Positions 31,101-42,900 of a stretch of DNA of 64,000 bases are shown here, piece by piece (positions within the stretch are counted from its first letter, which is position 1; every line of letters begins with the position of its first letter). Source of the DNA: Agapetus fuscipes (Eukaryota > Arthropoda > Insecta > Trichoptera > Glossosomatidae); contig OX637339.1 of assembly GCA_951799405.1 (NCBI GenBank), forward strand, positions 12,710,001 to 12,774,000, read 5' to 3'. The position numbers were made by a program, and so were the translations under genes. The notes beneath the pieces were generated by a model. That model made no database searches. It was not told the DNA's origin and saw nothing but the letters and a program-made list of their open reading frames with translations.

Positions 31101-33501
31101 ATTTTTATAATATTTGACTATTTTTGACTCTTTTAATTTAATTTGTATAATTTTTTACTTATTAATTTCATTATTTGACCTCGCGACTTTTTTTATTTAA
31201 TTTCATTGTTCTGTTATTTTAAAGTTGTTTTTAATTCTGTTTTCAATTTTATATTGTATTATATTTTATTTTATAATTAATGTTTTTGTAAAGCGCCCTC
31301 GAGGTGATGTCACATGACGGCGCTGTATAAATAATATACCAAAAAATTAAAAAAATTAAATTAAGGCCCGGTATTTTCAAGTATAGCAAAGTTAACTAAA
31401 ATGAAATTTTAGTTAAATTATAATATTTCACTCACTGAATTTCGCCAGTATATATTTAGTTACTTAACTAACGATTTTCACAATGGCATCGTCTTCACTG
31501 ACAGCAGCTGTTCTTTTTTCATGGATACAAATTGTTGCGAACTGAACATTTTTTGTATCGTTTTCCAGCTTAATGAAGGTTATGCATTTGTTTTTTATAA
31601 ACAATTGTTTGTTTTAAAGCTTTTGAATGGCATTGTAATTATTTCCAAGATTTGGGGGCGGGGCTTGTCACTTCGGTAATTCTCGGTTTTAGTTAACTCG
31701 AACTGGAGTATTTTAAATAATAGTTCAAGTAATAGTTAACTAAAATATTACTAAACTTGAATATACCGGGCCTAAGGCCGTTTGTCCACCGCACGCCGTC
31801 ACCGTCACGTCACCGAGAACGAGATTATTTTGGGCCGAGTTTAATTGATGTGACGGCGATCGTTTGTCCACCGCGACCGATTTCGCTGGTTATAGGTTAT
31901 GTTTTGTAATGCCTATAACCAGGCAATACCTAAATACATTACATGTACCGCTACTTCGGCGCCGTCATCTCGTTCTCGGTGACGTGACGGTGACGGCGTG
32001 CGGTGGACAAACGGCCTAAGGGTGGCAACCTGTGGCATCATCCAGCCGAGGGAAATTTTAATTTTGAGGAATCCAACCATGGGCGTACCCAGGAAGGGGC
32101 GAAGGGGGGCAGCTGTCCCCTCCTGGAAGTAAGAACATACCTAAATGGTTAATAAATTTATTACAATTATTGAAATGCCCATTTTTTTATGGCTTGCCCT
32201 CCTCCTAGGTCTGATCCTGGGTACCCAGAATTCAAGAAGATCATCGTCACCAATATATATTTACGACTGGGGAGGGGGGGTTTTTTATAAGTAGACATAC
32301 AAATAAAAAAAATAGCCTATCGTACCTCTTTAGTTTTTTGCCATGCTTTATTTTTTATAGAATTTTTATTTAGGCGTTTTTCCTTTTTGATGGATTTGGC
32401 TTTTTTTGAATCATCTAAATTTGAAACCTGAAACAAATATAAAAGTTACAAAATGGTAATTAAAATCATTGAATTGGTACGAGGCCGAGTAGCTAGGAAA
32501 AATGTAAACAAATTGTTGGTGCTAAGGAAAGTAGTCCCTATAGATAAGTATACTACTCGTATAATACTATGTGTAGTTTTTTTTTTTTTCAACTAAGCTA
32601 CACATATAGTGTATACTTCTTGCCGCGTTATCCCCGAAGGGGTCACATGTGGCGAGTTGAACCTATTTATTTTTACAGGTAAGGGGGCCGGCCTTACGCC
32701 AACCACTTCAGTTAAGTGGGGGTTCCCAGCTCACGAAAGGGCTGGTACTCATTTCTTGTGAAGGCTGAGTAAACCTTGCCGGTATTTTATTTTGGGGTTT
32801 GAAATAAACACCGAACCGGGAAATCATTTCTGACACCCTCGGTGGGGTTCGAACCCGAGCTCACGGCATGGAATGCAAGCACTCTACCAACTGAGCAATC
32901 GACCGGACTAGTCCCATACAGTAATTTCAAAATCTACATTGAATTAATTATTCTAGTATTCAAATTTGAAAAAAAGAATAAAACTGCATTAATTTCAATG
33001 TGTGCATGTGATACCATTTTCTGGAGTGCAGCTTTTCTCAGTTCTTCATTCTTTATGGTTTGCAGGGGCAAAGAATTTTCTGAAAACCTATCATCATCAT
33101 CATTACAAAAATCATGGTCGGAAACGTCGATGACTTTAATTTCAATTTTTTCGACACAATCTTCTAATTTAATTTCATGTAATTCTCTCAATTTAGCTTC
33201 ACTTTCTTGACATTGGGTCCGAAATAAAAAAGCATCTTTCAGTCGATTTAAGCATTTTTCACAAAGATCATGAGGACCACGCTCTTCTGGCAGCACCTAA
33301 AAAAACAATTACAACAATACTTTGTGCTATATTTACAATTTTCATTCATAAAACATGTTTTGAAAATATACTTACTGAAACCGAAGTGCAAACGAAAAAC
33401 ATATCTGAAAACGCCATTTTATTCTCTTTATGAAATAATGAAATTGATCCTGCAGATTTTAAGCAAGCTCTACATTTTTCGATTAATTTTACATTATCCA
33501 T
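25112..33501 (-). CDS. ZAD-C2H2 zinc-finger gene 3, complete, intron-poor
   Basis: Eight exons with consistent phase: 33376-33501, 33015-33296, 32326-32427, 29925-29987, 28853-28971, 27912-28143, 27374-27571 and 25112-25348, predicting 452 residues. The ZAD is KCRACLKSAG plus LCEKCLNRLKDAF. The 282-nt second exon equals two exons of genes 1 and 2 fused without an intron, as in gene 4. The last exon (237 nt) equals the family's last two exons fused, which is unique here. The finger array starts YFCDVCTFSTKNK and ends ARNSSLYDHRRKKHN. Finger 2 has Cys in place of the final His (HVKSC). Finger 3, CDVCGKLYKAMEYHRLMH, is three residues short. An alternative donor overlaps the stop (AAAG|GTAAAG), so a further short exon is possible. 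Introns carry two hAT-type MITEs, two abutting MITEs and LINE debris. Confidence 0.87.
25527..25553. repeat. Short perfect inverted repeat
   Basis: GTTGCATAATG and CATTATGCAAC flank a three-base centre. In the last intron of gene 3; role unknown. Confidence 0.6.
25945..26125 (+). repeat. Interspersed repeat family R3, diverged
   Basis: AATAGGTGAGTATGAGGTTG, TTTGGTTCACCTGCC and the TTTTACAACTTAGG end match R3 with many differences. Confidence 0.55.
26794..27216. mobile_element. hAT-type MITE with perfect 8-bp duplication
   Basis: Ends CAGTGGTTCCCAAACTATGG and CAAAGTTTGGGAACCACTG are inverted repeats. CCTTAGAC flanks both sides exactly (26786-26793, 27217-27224). 423 bp. In the last intron of gene 3. 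Confidence 0.92.
27793..27880 (-). repeat. Direct partial copy of gene 3 finger exon
   Basis: Second half of the 27912-28143 exon repeated in the downstream intron, with a small block replaced (TTTAGTTTA for TAAA). No splice signals. The same arrangement exists in gene 4 at 36466-36553. Confidence 0.85.
28160..28385 (-). mobile_element. RTE-like LINE C-terminal fragment
   Basis: Minus strand encodes MMTGHPEGRGRVGGPRLRW and a WSWRQRLKARIGL stretch, the usual C-terminus of RTE-like ORF2. Related fragments at 51740-52230 and 63040-63190. Confidence 0.7.
29187..29666. mobile_element. hAT-like MITE, TAGGGATGGGC ends
   Basis: TAGGGATGGGCCGAA at the left and TTCGGCCCATCCCTA at the right are inverted repeats. 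Flanks ATAATTAT and ATAATTAG match at seven of eight. 480 bp, in an intron of gene 3. Confidence 0.8.
30735..31034 (+). pseudogene. Orphan GC-rich ORF with one membrane segment
   Basis: 99-residue frame: a basic start RRPRGCRAGRNLRRRIPVL, one hydrophobic segment of about 22 residues (ILSAALSALMVLGVLCYAL), a basic stop-transfer RRRQRCRKR and an acidic tail ending NPSEED. Its GC content is far above its surroundings. It lies antisense in an intron of gene 3, and is followed by a LINE-like tail (FKRSLKTHLFE, then GCGCCCTCGAGGTGATGTCA). The start resembles the N-terminus of some LINE ORF2 proteins. Probably an internally deleted LINE or a transduced gene fragment; function not known. Confidence 0.4.
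31035..31345 (+). mobile_element. LINE 3' end fragment
   Basis: FKRSLKTHLFENFYNI is the typical last stretch of CR1-like ORF2. Followed by AT-rich sequence and a GCGCCCTCGAGGTGATGTCA tail. Confidence 0.5.
31365..31772. mobile_element. MITE 1 of an abutting pair, TAA target
   Basis: GGCCCGGTATTTTCAAGTAT and, read inward from the right, GGCCCGGTATATTCAAGTTT are inverted ends. Flanked by TAA (31362-31364, 31773-31775), as in PIF/Harbinger elements. 408 bp. Confidence 0.85.
31776..32016. mobile_element. MITE 2 of an abutting pair, 50-bp perfect ends
   Basis: The outer 50 bases on each side (from GGCCGTTTGTCCACCGCACG) are exact reverse complements. Flanked by TAA (31773-31775, 32017-32019), the left copy shared with MITE 1. 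241 bp and GC-rich ends. Confidence 0.95.
32079..32225. mobile_element. Possible small DNA-transposon fragment
   Basis: TGGGCGTACCCAGG and CCTGGGTACCCA form imperfect inverted ends. No target duplication found. Confidence 0.35.
32590..32908 (-). mobile_element. SINE, family S2, long copy
   Basis: Reverse copy from the tRNA-like head (CCAACTGAGCAATCGACCGG on +) through the full body to TGTAGCTTAGTTG at the tail. In intron 2 of gene 3. Confidence 0.8.
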
Positions 33502-33923
33502 AGTACTTATTTGGGAAATTTTAAAACCAGAGATCAATAAACAAACAACATAACCTCAACTTTCAACTGTCAGATTGTTTTTGACACTTGTGCGGCCAGC
33601 ACTGTTTTTTATTTTCCATGCGTGTGGGGAGAAATATTTACCTACCAAATCACTTCATGAATGCCTTGGTAAAAATACAGCAAATCAAAATGGATAAATT
33701 TTGTTTCATTATAATTTATTGTACATTGTTTAGTAGACAAATGACTAGATACACTTAGAATAATTATATATGAAGTGATGCATTTATCGAGATTACAAAT
33801 TTCCATCACAATGTGACTAGACTCCTTAGCAACCAAAATTAAAAGAATGGTTGGCAAAGACGTTTTTGATTGGAAATTTTGTTTAGAAGAGATGTTGCAC
33901 GTGCAAAGTGAGGAACATTTTTT
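33502..33923. promoter_or_regulatory. Spacer between gene 4 stop and gene 3 start
   Basis: 422 bp must hold the gene 4 polyadenylation site and the gene 3 promoter. AATAAA on the minus strand at about 33715-33720. No TATA box recognised. Confidence 0.4.
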
Positions 33924-36900
33924 TTACATGGTGCTGGCACAGTATATGGCATCACTGATTCTATTGCTTTGAATATTGTGTTTCTTTTTCCTGTGATCAT
34001 GTAAACTGCTGTTGCGGGCAAACCTAAAAAATACATACAAATTTAGGATGAAAATAAATTAAACAAAAATTGAGACAAAAAATGTACAAAACGTTTACAC
34101 TTCCTACATAATATGTTTCCTTTCACATTTACCCATCCATTCGTAACTCCATTTTGTAGTTTTTCCTATTGAAGTGCTTCATTTCCACTGTACATACAGG
34201 TCGCGTCATGTAAAAAGAATGCTGAGAAGAAGTGGAGGGGGTGTGTTTGCGCATGGGTTACAGTCGCGCAACTACCAAATAGACCGATAAATCGCCTTCT
34301 GCGCAGCTTGCTGCTAGCGTTCTTTTTACATGACGCGACCTGTACCTTACTCATTTTACTGTCACTCAAAGTCCTTGCTTCACTTCCATTTTACTTTTAC
34401 TTTTACGAAGATGATAATGTGAATGGTTTATTTAAAAAAAGCACTTAGTACCATAGTGGTCTAACTGAGAACAAGAGGAAAATTTATTGAAAAATTTGAC
34501 AAAGTAACTTGTTAGTTAATGCAGCTAACACAACATTCACATCTCCACATTGCATTTTGGTACAAGCTGTCATTTACTGTTATTCTTTATTTGGTATTTA
34601 TATCTTTGTAATTTTCATATTAATGTTATTCACCTTGGAAAACATAACCAAACTGCAAACTTTGTTTTAAATTAAAAGTTTTGGTATTTAGGATGATTTC
34701 TTTGGTGAGCGCTGTTTTTGTGTGTATCACACCTCAAGAGCCCTCTGCCAGCTTGGTCGTCGTGTAAGTCAACCATTCAAACATCCTACCTCTGATTGCA
34801 AATGTCGCAGACATAGTTTTTAGTTTTTGTGTGGCTGATCATGTGAGACGTCAATGAGTATTTGTGGACAAAGGTCTTCCCACACTCCTCACAACCAAAG
34901 CTCTTCTTCCCGATGTGTGTGCCAATATGACTTCTTAGTTCATCCTAAAACAAACAAGACTTCTTAAAATAAAAGATGATTTCTCAGTTCTGTGAACTAA
35001 TGACAGGTCCAAAGTCTGTTGGTTAGCGCTGTAGTTTCGTAATCGGAAAGATAAGCACATCATTTTCCTTTACCAAAGACTAGTCACCAAGGGTTCCTTC
35101 AGCCTTACAGCAGCTGGGTCTGTTTTTGGGTGAATCACACTACAAAAACCCTTTGAAAACTTGTTTGTCGTTAATGACAGCGTCAAATCTCAAGCAAGAC
35201 CCAGTTGCTGTATGGCTGAACCAACCTTTGATAATCGGTCTTTGGTGTAAGCACTTTTTGTATGTTTTTCATTTTTGTTATTATAATTGCTCGATCATGA
35301 ATGATCAAGGCATTCCAGACATGAAGCAATCATAAAACTGTAATGAAAAACAGAAAAAAAATAGTTTGATCAGCAATTGAGAGCATTTTAAATTAACATC
35401 ACAAGAACCAACAGAACACCTGCTCTATACAAAGGCTAGCGACAGAGAGAGACAGAGACAAATACAGTAATACCCCAACTTACGCTACCCTGTTTTACGG
35501 GAATTCGGAGATACGCGGTTTTTCTTTTTGTTCATTTCGCGCATCTGCATGGTCAGTTTACGACAAGTTTGATCATGTTCCGTGTGGAATAACAATTCAG
35601 CCTCAGATCCTGAACAAATCAATGCTATTATACAAGAAGTGATCGATATTCGACCGACTTACGCGTCCCACCTATCGTGTAAGTATTACTGTAAACAAAT
35701 TAAAGTATAAATACATAAGCTCTCCTTCTTTTCTACAAGTCTACTGACAAATCTATTATTGGAATGAGCACAGTCTTTGAGGTTGGTGTATTCGGTTATT
35801 CATAAGAATTCTTTCCGGACAGTTTCGCCCATTGCTCGGATGGGCGAAACTGTCCGGAAAGAATAAACCAGACCACGGCTACATAGCCCGAATAAAGTGA
35901 TTGTGTCAACAAGAACCGGCCGTGAAAGCTTCAATGTACAATTCATAAGAATGTTACCACGGAGGTTGTCAAATATCAGACTACAGTTCAGGCCAAGTAC
36001 CTTGGAGTAGAATCCTTTGGAGCACTCGTCGCAGATGAAATTCTTGACCATGGTGTGTCTCTTGATGTGTGTGGCAAGTGTTGCCCTGCTGTAGTAAGTT
36101 CTGTGACAGATCCCACACGGGTGCAGCTCCCTGTCAGAGTTGTGGATCTTCATGTGGTCATTCAGGGCACTCATCTTGAAAAAGGACTTGGGGCATGTCT
36201 GGAAATGTAACAAACGACATCCTTGTTAAAATAAAATCAGAGTATAGTAACACTTAACTTGCTTTATTTGGTGAAAAAAACTTTCGTTCAGTAAACCGCA
36301 GGGAGAAGGTGGTTAAACAATATAAAAATTTAAGAAGTTAAACACAGGTGGCAGATACACAGGTGCAGAGGTCACCGGCCATTCAGTGTAGCACTGACCC
36401 ACAGGAGTTTCTCAGGGTTCTAATCTTGGTCCACTTCTATTCAATGCTTGTATTTCCTCAGTTCCTCACTCGGCTATCCTTGTTATGCCACTTGATGTGC
36501 TGGTTGAGCTGTTGTAAACTAAAGTGTTGAAGGCCGCCACACAGATGTTGCACAGGTGATGATGATGATGAATGACTGATACTCACACTGCACTGATGGT
36601 TCCTCACTCGGCTATCCTTGTTATGCCACTTGATGTGCTGGTTGAGCTGTTGTTTAGTGTTGAAGGCCGCCACACAGATGTTGCAGTGGTGCGCCTTCTC
36701 CGTGCTGTGCATCAGCCTGTGATACTCCATGGCCTTGTACAGCTTGCCACACACGTCGCACACGGAGGCCTTCTGGCAGCTCTTTACGTGATAGTTTAGG
36801 GACATCCTGCTCGAGTAACTACAATAACAAATGATCCATAAACAGAAAAGCATTGCATGTTTTATCCACCTATACAACCTTTACACACTGAACGAATTCT

Positions 36901-39900
36901 GCCCGGTTGGTCTAAGTTTATTTCTATCTGGCGCCGGGATGAAAGTCGCTTGTGTATGGAGATGTGAATAGTTTTCATACGCTTTGTCCAATGAGAAATG
37001 AGAAGTGCAGGGGCAAAGGCAAGGCTTCATAGATTGCTCTTTTGTGCCACAGTGTCAAAGATGCAAATGACTGTAATGATCGCCAATCTTCACTGAAGAG
37101 GCACAAGAAGAAGAAGTAGGCACTTTGTGCGGCAAATTAATGGACAATCTAAACAAAATGTGTTTTTTTTTAAAAATACAATGGACTTTCACTGTGTGAA
37201 CAGATTTACACTTAACGACGCTGTCCCAATATTTTCGAACAGTTGCTGAAATTCGCCGTTTTTTAGTGTTTTCGAGGTTTATTTATGTATATTATTAACG
37301 ACAATAATGAATTTTGATGCTTAGAAATAGAAAATGGCAAGTATTAACTTTAATTATTTTATATTAAAATTAAAATAAAAGCTCAATTTAAAATACTAAA
37401 AATTAAATACGGGAAGTCGATTACGCATTTCTACAAAAAAGGCATTTTTGAACTCTCATTAACTAGTACATACGTCAATTTTTTGTATTTTAAATGTTCT
37501 ACAATATTGTAGAAAATATTGTTGTTAACAATGCTAATTGACGATTTTTTTTGTTTTTTGTAAATTGAAAGTAAAATCAACACTTTTAGGAACCCCAAAA
37601 ATGTGCCGTAAATATAAATTTTTAGTGCTCAAAAACTAGCTTTTCTGTTTTGTTTTCTGTTTTTTCTTACTGTTATAATCAAAGTTCACATAATAATCTG
37701 TTGGTTTCTGTATATATTAATAATTACAATCATTTTCTGTATTTCTTTAAGATTTTTAAAAGATGACTTAAATTTGCCCAAATACAAGCGGAAAATAATT
37801 CAGTGTGAGATGGATCGTTGACGGGAGAGCACGCTTGTCGTTTCTGCGGAAAAAAAATATGACTTAAAATCAAAATGCCGATATGCAAGAGTAAAAAAAA
37901 ACCTCAGCTATGTTTTAAAAGGTGTTTATGTACAAAATATATATAAATTAAAAATGTAAATCAACTTTAACTTTGTATAAAAGCGATATTTCGTACTTTT
38001 ACATTCTCTGTCGGAGATCTCCGGCGTATCACAGTGAGTGAAGTAACTTTGAAAGTGCGTAATGTCAATACATATTACATAGTATCGTATTATCAAATGC
38101 AATATGTTTTAAATATTTTTTGTAAATCTCTGATAATTCACTGCTAGACATAGGTCTCCAGTATATGCTTTTACTTTTACATGACATTTCATATCGAAAA
38201 CATATTTAGGAAACAAAAAGGAAGTCCCGCATCCCAATTGTCCCAAAAACCTAAAATTGAGATTGATTAGGAATTGAACCATAAACAGATACTTGTCAAT
38301 AATTATTAACTTTTATAGTTATATCTAATAACGCCATATTTTCAGTAGGCATGGCCAGAATCTTTATAGAGTCTCTTCCACTTATTCTTATCTTTGCATC
38401 TATATATAAATAGTCTACAACGAAGTTTTATTAACAGTTAAGATTCATATTAGAGACATACTTACAATCAAAATTATGTATGTGTGTGCATACACATGCT
38501 GTATGTGTAATTACAAAAAAAACAAATTGACATAAATGATAGTTTGGTATCAGCATGTTGTAGTATAAGGTTAGGTTACAGCTGTAACTGTAACTCTGTC
38601 GCCATTCCGCTAGGGGTGGCCAGAGCCTCTGCAGAGCTGCCTCCATTTTTTCCTATCCTTACATACCTCTTTCAATTCATTCATATCCATCACCTTTTTC
38701 ATGCATTTTCTTCTTTTATGGTCACTTTGTATATCCCATTCTTTCACAATCTCCCCAATCTGATCACTCCATACTTTTCTCGGTCGTCCCTTCCCTCTTT
38801 TTCCTTTCACACTTTCTTTGTATACATACTTTGTCAGTCTATCATCATTCATTCTTTCCACATGCCCAAACCATCTCATCACATTCTTTTGTACCTTAAC
38901 TTTCACATCCTCTTTCAAATTACATTCTTTTTTTACCCATTCATTCCTAACTCTATCCCTCAGAGTTTTTCCTGTCATGCTTCTCAAATGCTTCATTTCC
39001 ACCGTACATACTTTACTCATTTCGCTATCGTTCACTGTCCATACTTCACTTCCATACATCAAAGTCGGTAACAATATGCCACTGTGTACCGCCATTCTCA
39101 GATCCATCGTCAATCGCTTGTTCTTTGCTATTCTTCCTATTGCACCGACCACTTGCTTTCCGCGCAGTGTAAACAAACCAAGATGTTGTAAACAAATCTT
39201 TATCTCACATGCCAGTTTTGAAAAATGTATTGGATTCATTCTGTAACTGAATATTAATAATTTGTAGGTTGTTGTTGTATTTGTAACTAAAAAACTAATA
39301 AAGATTTAAAAAAAACACTGTTTTTTTTCTACATGTTGTTTTTATTTATGTAAATTATTATGTGCAACTGTGGCCGTTTTATCCCCGAATGTGAATCATT
39401 GGCATATGTAAACATTTTTTTGCACAAAGAAAATGACCAAATTTGTGTCTATTATTATGAAAAACTAATATGAATTGCAATATTTTATTTGCCAGAAGTA
39501 CTTGTTAGAAGTTCGAGTCAGAATTCTCCCTCTTTTTAGTCGTAATTTTCACTCTGACATCGATATAAATAAAATTTATTTATATTGATGCACTCTGGAC
39601 ATAGCCATAAAAACAGTTTATAAAGAAAAAAGTGAAAACCTAAAAAACATAGGTCTTGAAAATTGTTTTCATTTTTCCGCTACATGACGTCTACAAAATG
39701 TTATCCCATATTGCACTATTGGATATCGCTGTGCGAAGAGCTCAGAGCCTTAGCCCATGTATCGCGTGTGTGAAAGAGAGACATAGTGTAAACAGTTAGT
39801 GTGTTCTTGGCTTGATCGACGTTTAAAAAGAAATGTGACATCGTGTGAAAAGATTCAACGACAACTGTATATGCTATTGTAAAGAGCCCCCAAACACATT

Positions 39901-42900
39901 TGACATTTGTATCATATTTTTAAGTGTGTACAAATACTGGACTAGAGAATTTTTTTGTTTTATGCGTTGCAACGTTTGTCTGTTCGAGATTCGAAAAACT
40001 TTAAATTTTGATTATGTTAAAACGGGACAGGGCCCTTAAAAATATAAAATGTGTTCTGTCTGAAAAGCCTCTTTTGGAAAAAAATACATACCCTTTATTG
40101 CAGGTCTCACATTTGAATGGTTTTTCCCCTGTGTGGTTTCTTATGTGATTTATCAAGGAGTATTTACTTTTAGTTGAAAATGTGCACACGTCACAAAAAT
40201 AATGCTTTTCCTACAACACAGAAACACAAACATAACAAAACATGGTTCTTTTAAACCAGGCGAGCAAGAGATGAAGAAAGTTACTTAAATGTACCATAAC
40301 ATAGTTTTTGTAATTCATTGCTTTTTAATTTTATTGATTTCTTTTTGTAAAGTAATGAATTAAGTATTTAATGAGATTACATTTTTTTTTTTAATTATAA
40401 TTATTTTTTAAATTGTTCACATTATTCTGATAACGTTGTTAGAGAAAATTAAGCGGTAAACAAAAATTAACTTTTTCACAATAGATAATTATTCCTTGAC
40501 TTATAGGTTGGTATGAGGCTGACCACCCATACTGTAAAAAATGGTTCACTTTGCCAATGTCACCCCTGTTTCAGGGAATGTCGGCAAGAATTGCAGAGCT
40601 TATGTTCATTTGAGTTTGGATTTTATTTGTAAGTACACAATCAGCATTTGTAAGCGCGAACTACACGTGTTTGTTTGTGAGCATACATCTGAGAGCTTTG
40701 AATGAATATATCCTTGCAACTTAGATTATAGATTGTTATTATAGATAAGGAAATTTTTTGTCTGGAGTTGCAGTCATTTGACATATTTACGAATTACAAT
40801 TAACCATAAATTAATATCGCTTTTCGGATATTCAACAAACCATTGTAGCAGAACTCGTCATGCATAAAAAGCGTATCTGCAGAAGACGTTGGCAACAACG
40901 TCAACGAAACATTAAGAATAATGTAAGTTCTCAAATAATGGTTTGTCTAATATTTGAAAAGTATAACAAAATTTAAAATTACTTGTTATATGTAAATATT
41001 TTTTTTCTTTTTATTGTCATTGTAGATGGTTATTATATGCATCATAATGGTTCACTTTGCTAATGTCACCCTTGTTTCAGGGAAGGTCGGCAAAATTTGA
41101 AGGGTTATGTTCATTTGAGATTGGGGTCTTTATTTTGTAAGTGCATATGTCACATTTGTGAGCGCAAACTTAAATGTGTCTGCCTGTGGATATGCATTTA
41201 ATATAAGCCTTAAATGTCAATATATTTTTGCAACTTAGATTACAGATGATAACAGAGAAAGAAATCAAACAACACAAATAGAAACAACAGAAAGAGCAAA
41301 AAAATAAATAAAGAATAAAATTGAAGGACGCTGAGGGTTCGGTTGGAGACAGATGTCATAAGGGAGTGGACCGTCATCCAAAGTGTGGAGGAGATAATTA
41401 TTCCAAATAGCATAGGACAGGAAAAGGTGAGCCAAAGTACGACAGAGAATTCTTCCTTTATGGCAACTATTAATAAAAAAAAATACATACCTCTGTTTCT
41501 TTCTTCATCTTCTTGCTAGTTTTTTTAACTGCTATTTTTACATCTGACAAAAATAGATCCTGAAATTCAATCATAAATGAATATTTATTTATTTTCTTAT
41601 ACATCAATGGCAAAACATACCTTTGTAAGTTTCAATAATGCAACTAGGTAACATGATGCATACTGACAAATATAAACTAAGTAATAAATTACAAATAAAT
41701 TAAAAGTATAAATTACAAATAAAAAAAAAAGGAAACAAATATATGAATAGAGTGCAATGAAGAAGTAAAATAAAGAAAAATAATGTTAAAAAATGGTGTA
41801 AGTAGAAGATTATAAGTTTAAGAGACAAGATGTAAAAAAAATGTTGACCTCCTTATTGAGATGGTAAAATGGTGAGTCTATAGGTAAAAAAATAGTTAAA
41901 TGAAATGTGAATTCTGAAAGTAAGAGTGAACTTTCTGAACACAAGTTTAAATGAAATAATCAATAAACAAACAGTAATTCCACATTTTTTTACTCACCGC
42001 CAATGTTTTTCTAGATTTTTTATGCTTCGCAGTATCATCTTTCTCTTCTTTTATGTCAGTTGATCTTTTTCTTTTACATGACCCTTTTCTTTTCAATTTC
42101 ACTTTACTGGTGACCTTAAAAAATATAATTCAAATTTAGAATTTTTCTCAGATTTATACCTGTTAATGTGGATATGAAAAAGAGAGAAATCTGGTATGCA
42201 GGCATTATGGTAATCGTTGATTACATGCGTGTCCCATAATTATGGTTCACTGAACTAAAACCACTTTCAGCACTTGAGCGAAACTATCTTGGCTTCATCT
42301 GCGTTAACACCATCCATCCCATTTTTAGACTTCAAGGCCTTGCAGACTCAACGGGCATCAGTAAATCTTACCGTATGTATTTAGAGATAGCAAGCAATAA
42401 AAAACAAACAGCTGATCACTTTATATTTTCAAGTGTATGGTATAGCGATCGTCTGTGTACTTGTCACTATGTTTTATTGCTTTCTATCTTCAAATAGGTA
42501 CAGTATGTGTTAATTATGTGACCAGCTCACTGCAGGCGCACTACTCTGATGGAACTACTATTAAATTAATTTTTAACCTACCTTTAAAATAAATAAAAAA
42601 TTACCTTGTTATTACTCGAAACATCTGTCAATTCTTCAGTCTTGATATTCTGAACCTTTGTCAGCTTATCATCATCATCAACACTAATATTATCTTCATC
42701 TCCTTGGTACAGGAAATCCTCTACGTCAATCTCATCCTTCCCTCTATCAACCAAGTTCTCCTGTTTCAGAGTAAACAGGTCCTTTATTCTGGTGTCACTT
42801 TGTAGACATTGGTTGCGAAACAGGAATGCGTCCCTGAGCCGGTATAAACAAATCTTGCATAGCTTTTCAGGTCCAGTCTCACCTGGCAAAACCTGAAAAT

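Noticed and set aside
34166..34369. 67-residue minus-strand ORF
   Set aside because: It spans a MITE inserted in a LINE relic, so the frame is accidental.
38544..39246. 175- and 142-residue plus-strand frames
   Set aside because: Antisense to the L1x LINE fragment; composition is low-complexity Ser/Phe/His.
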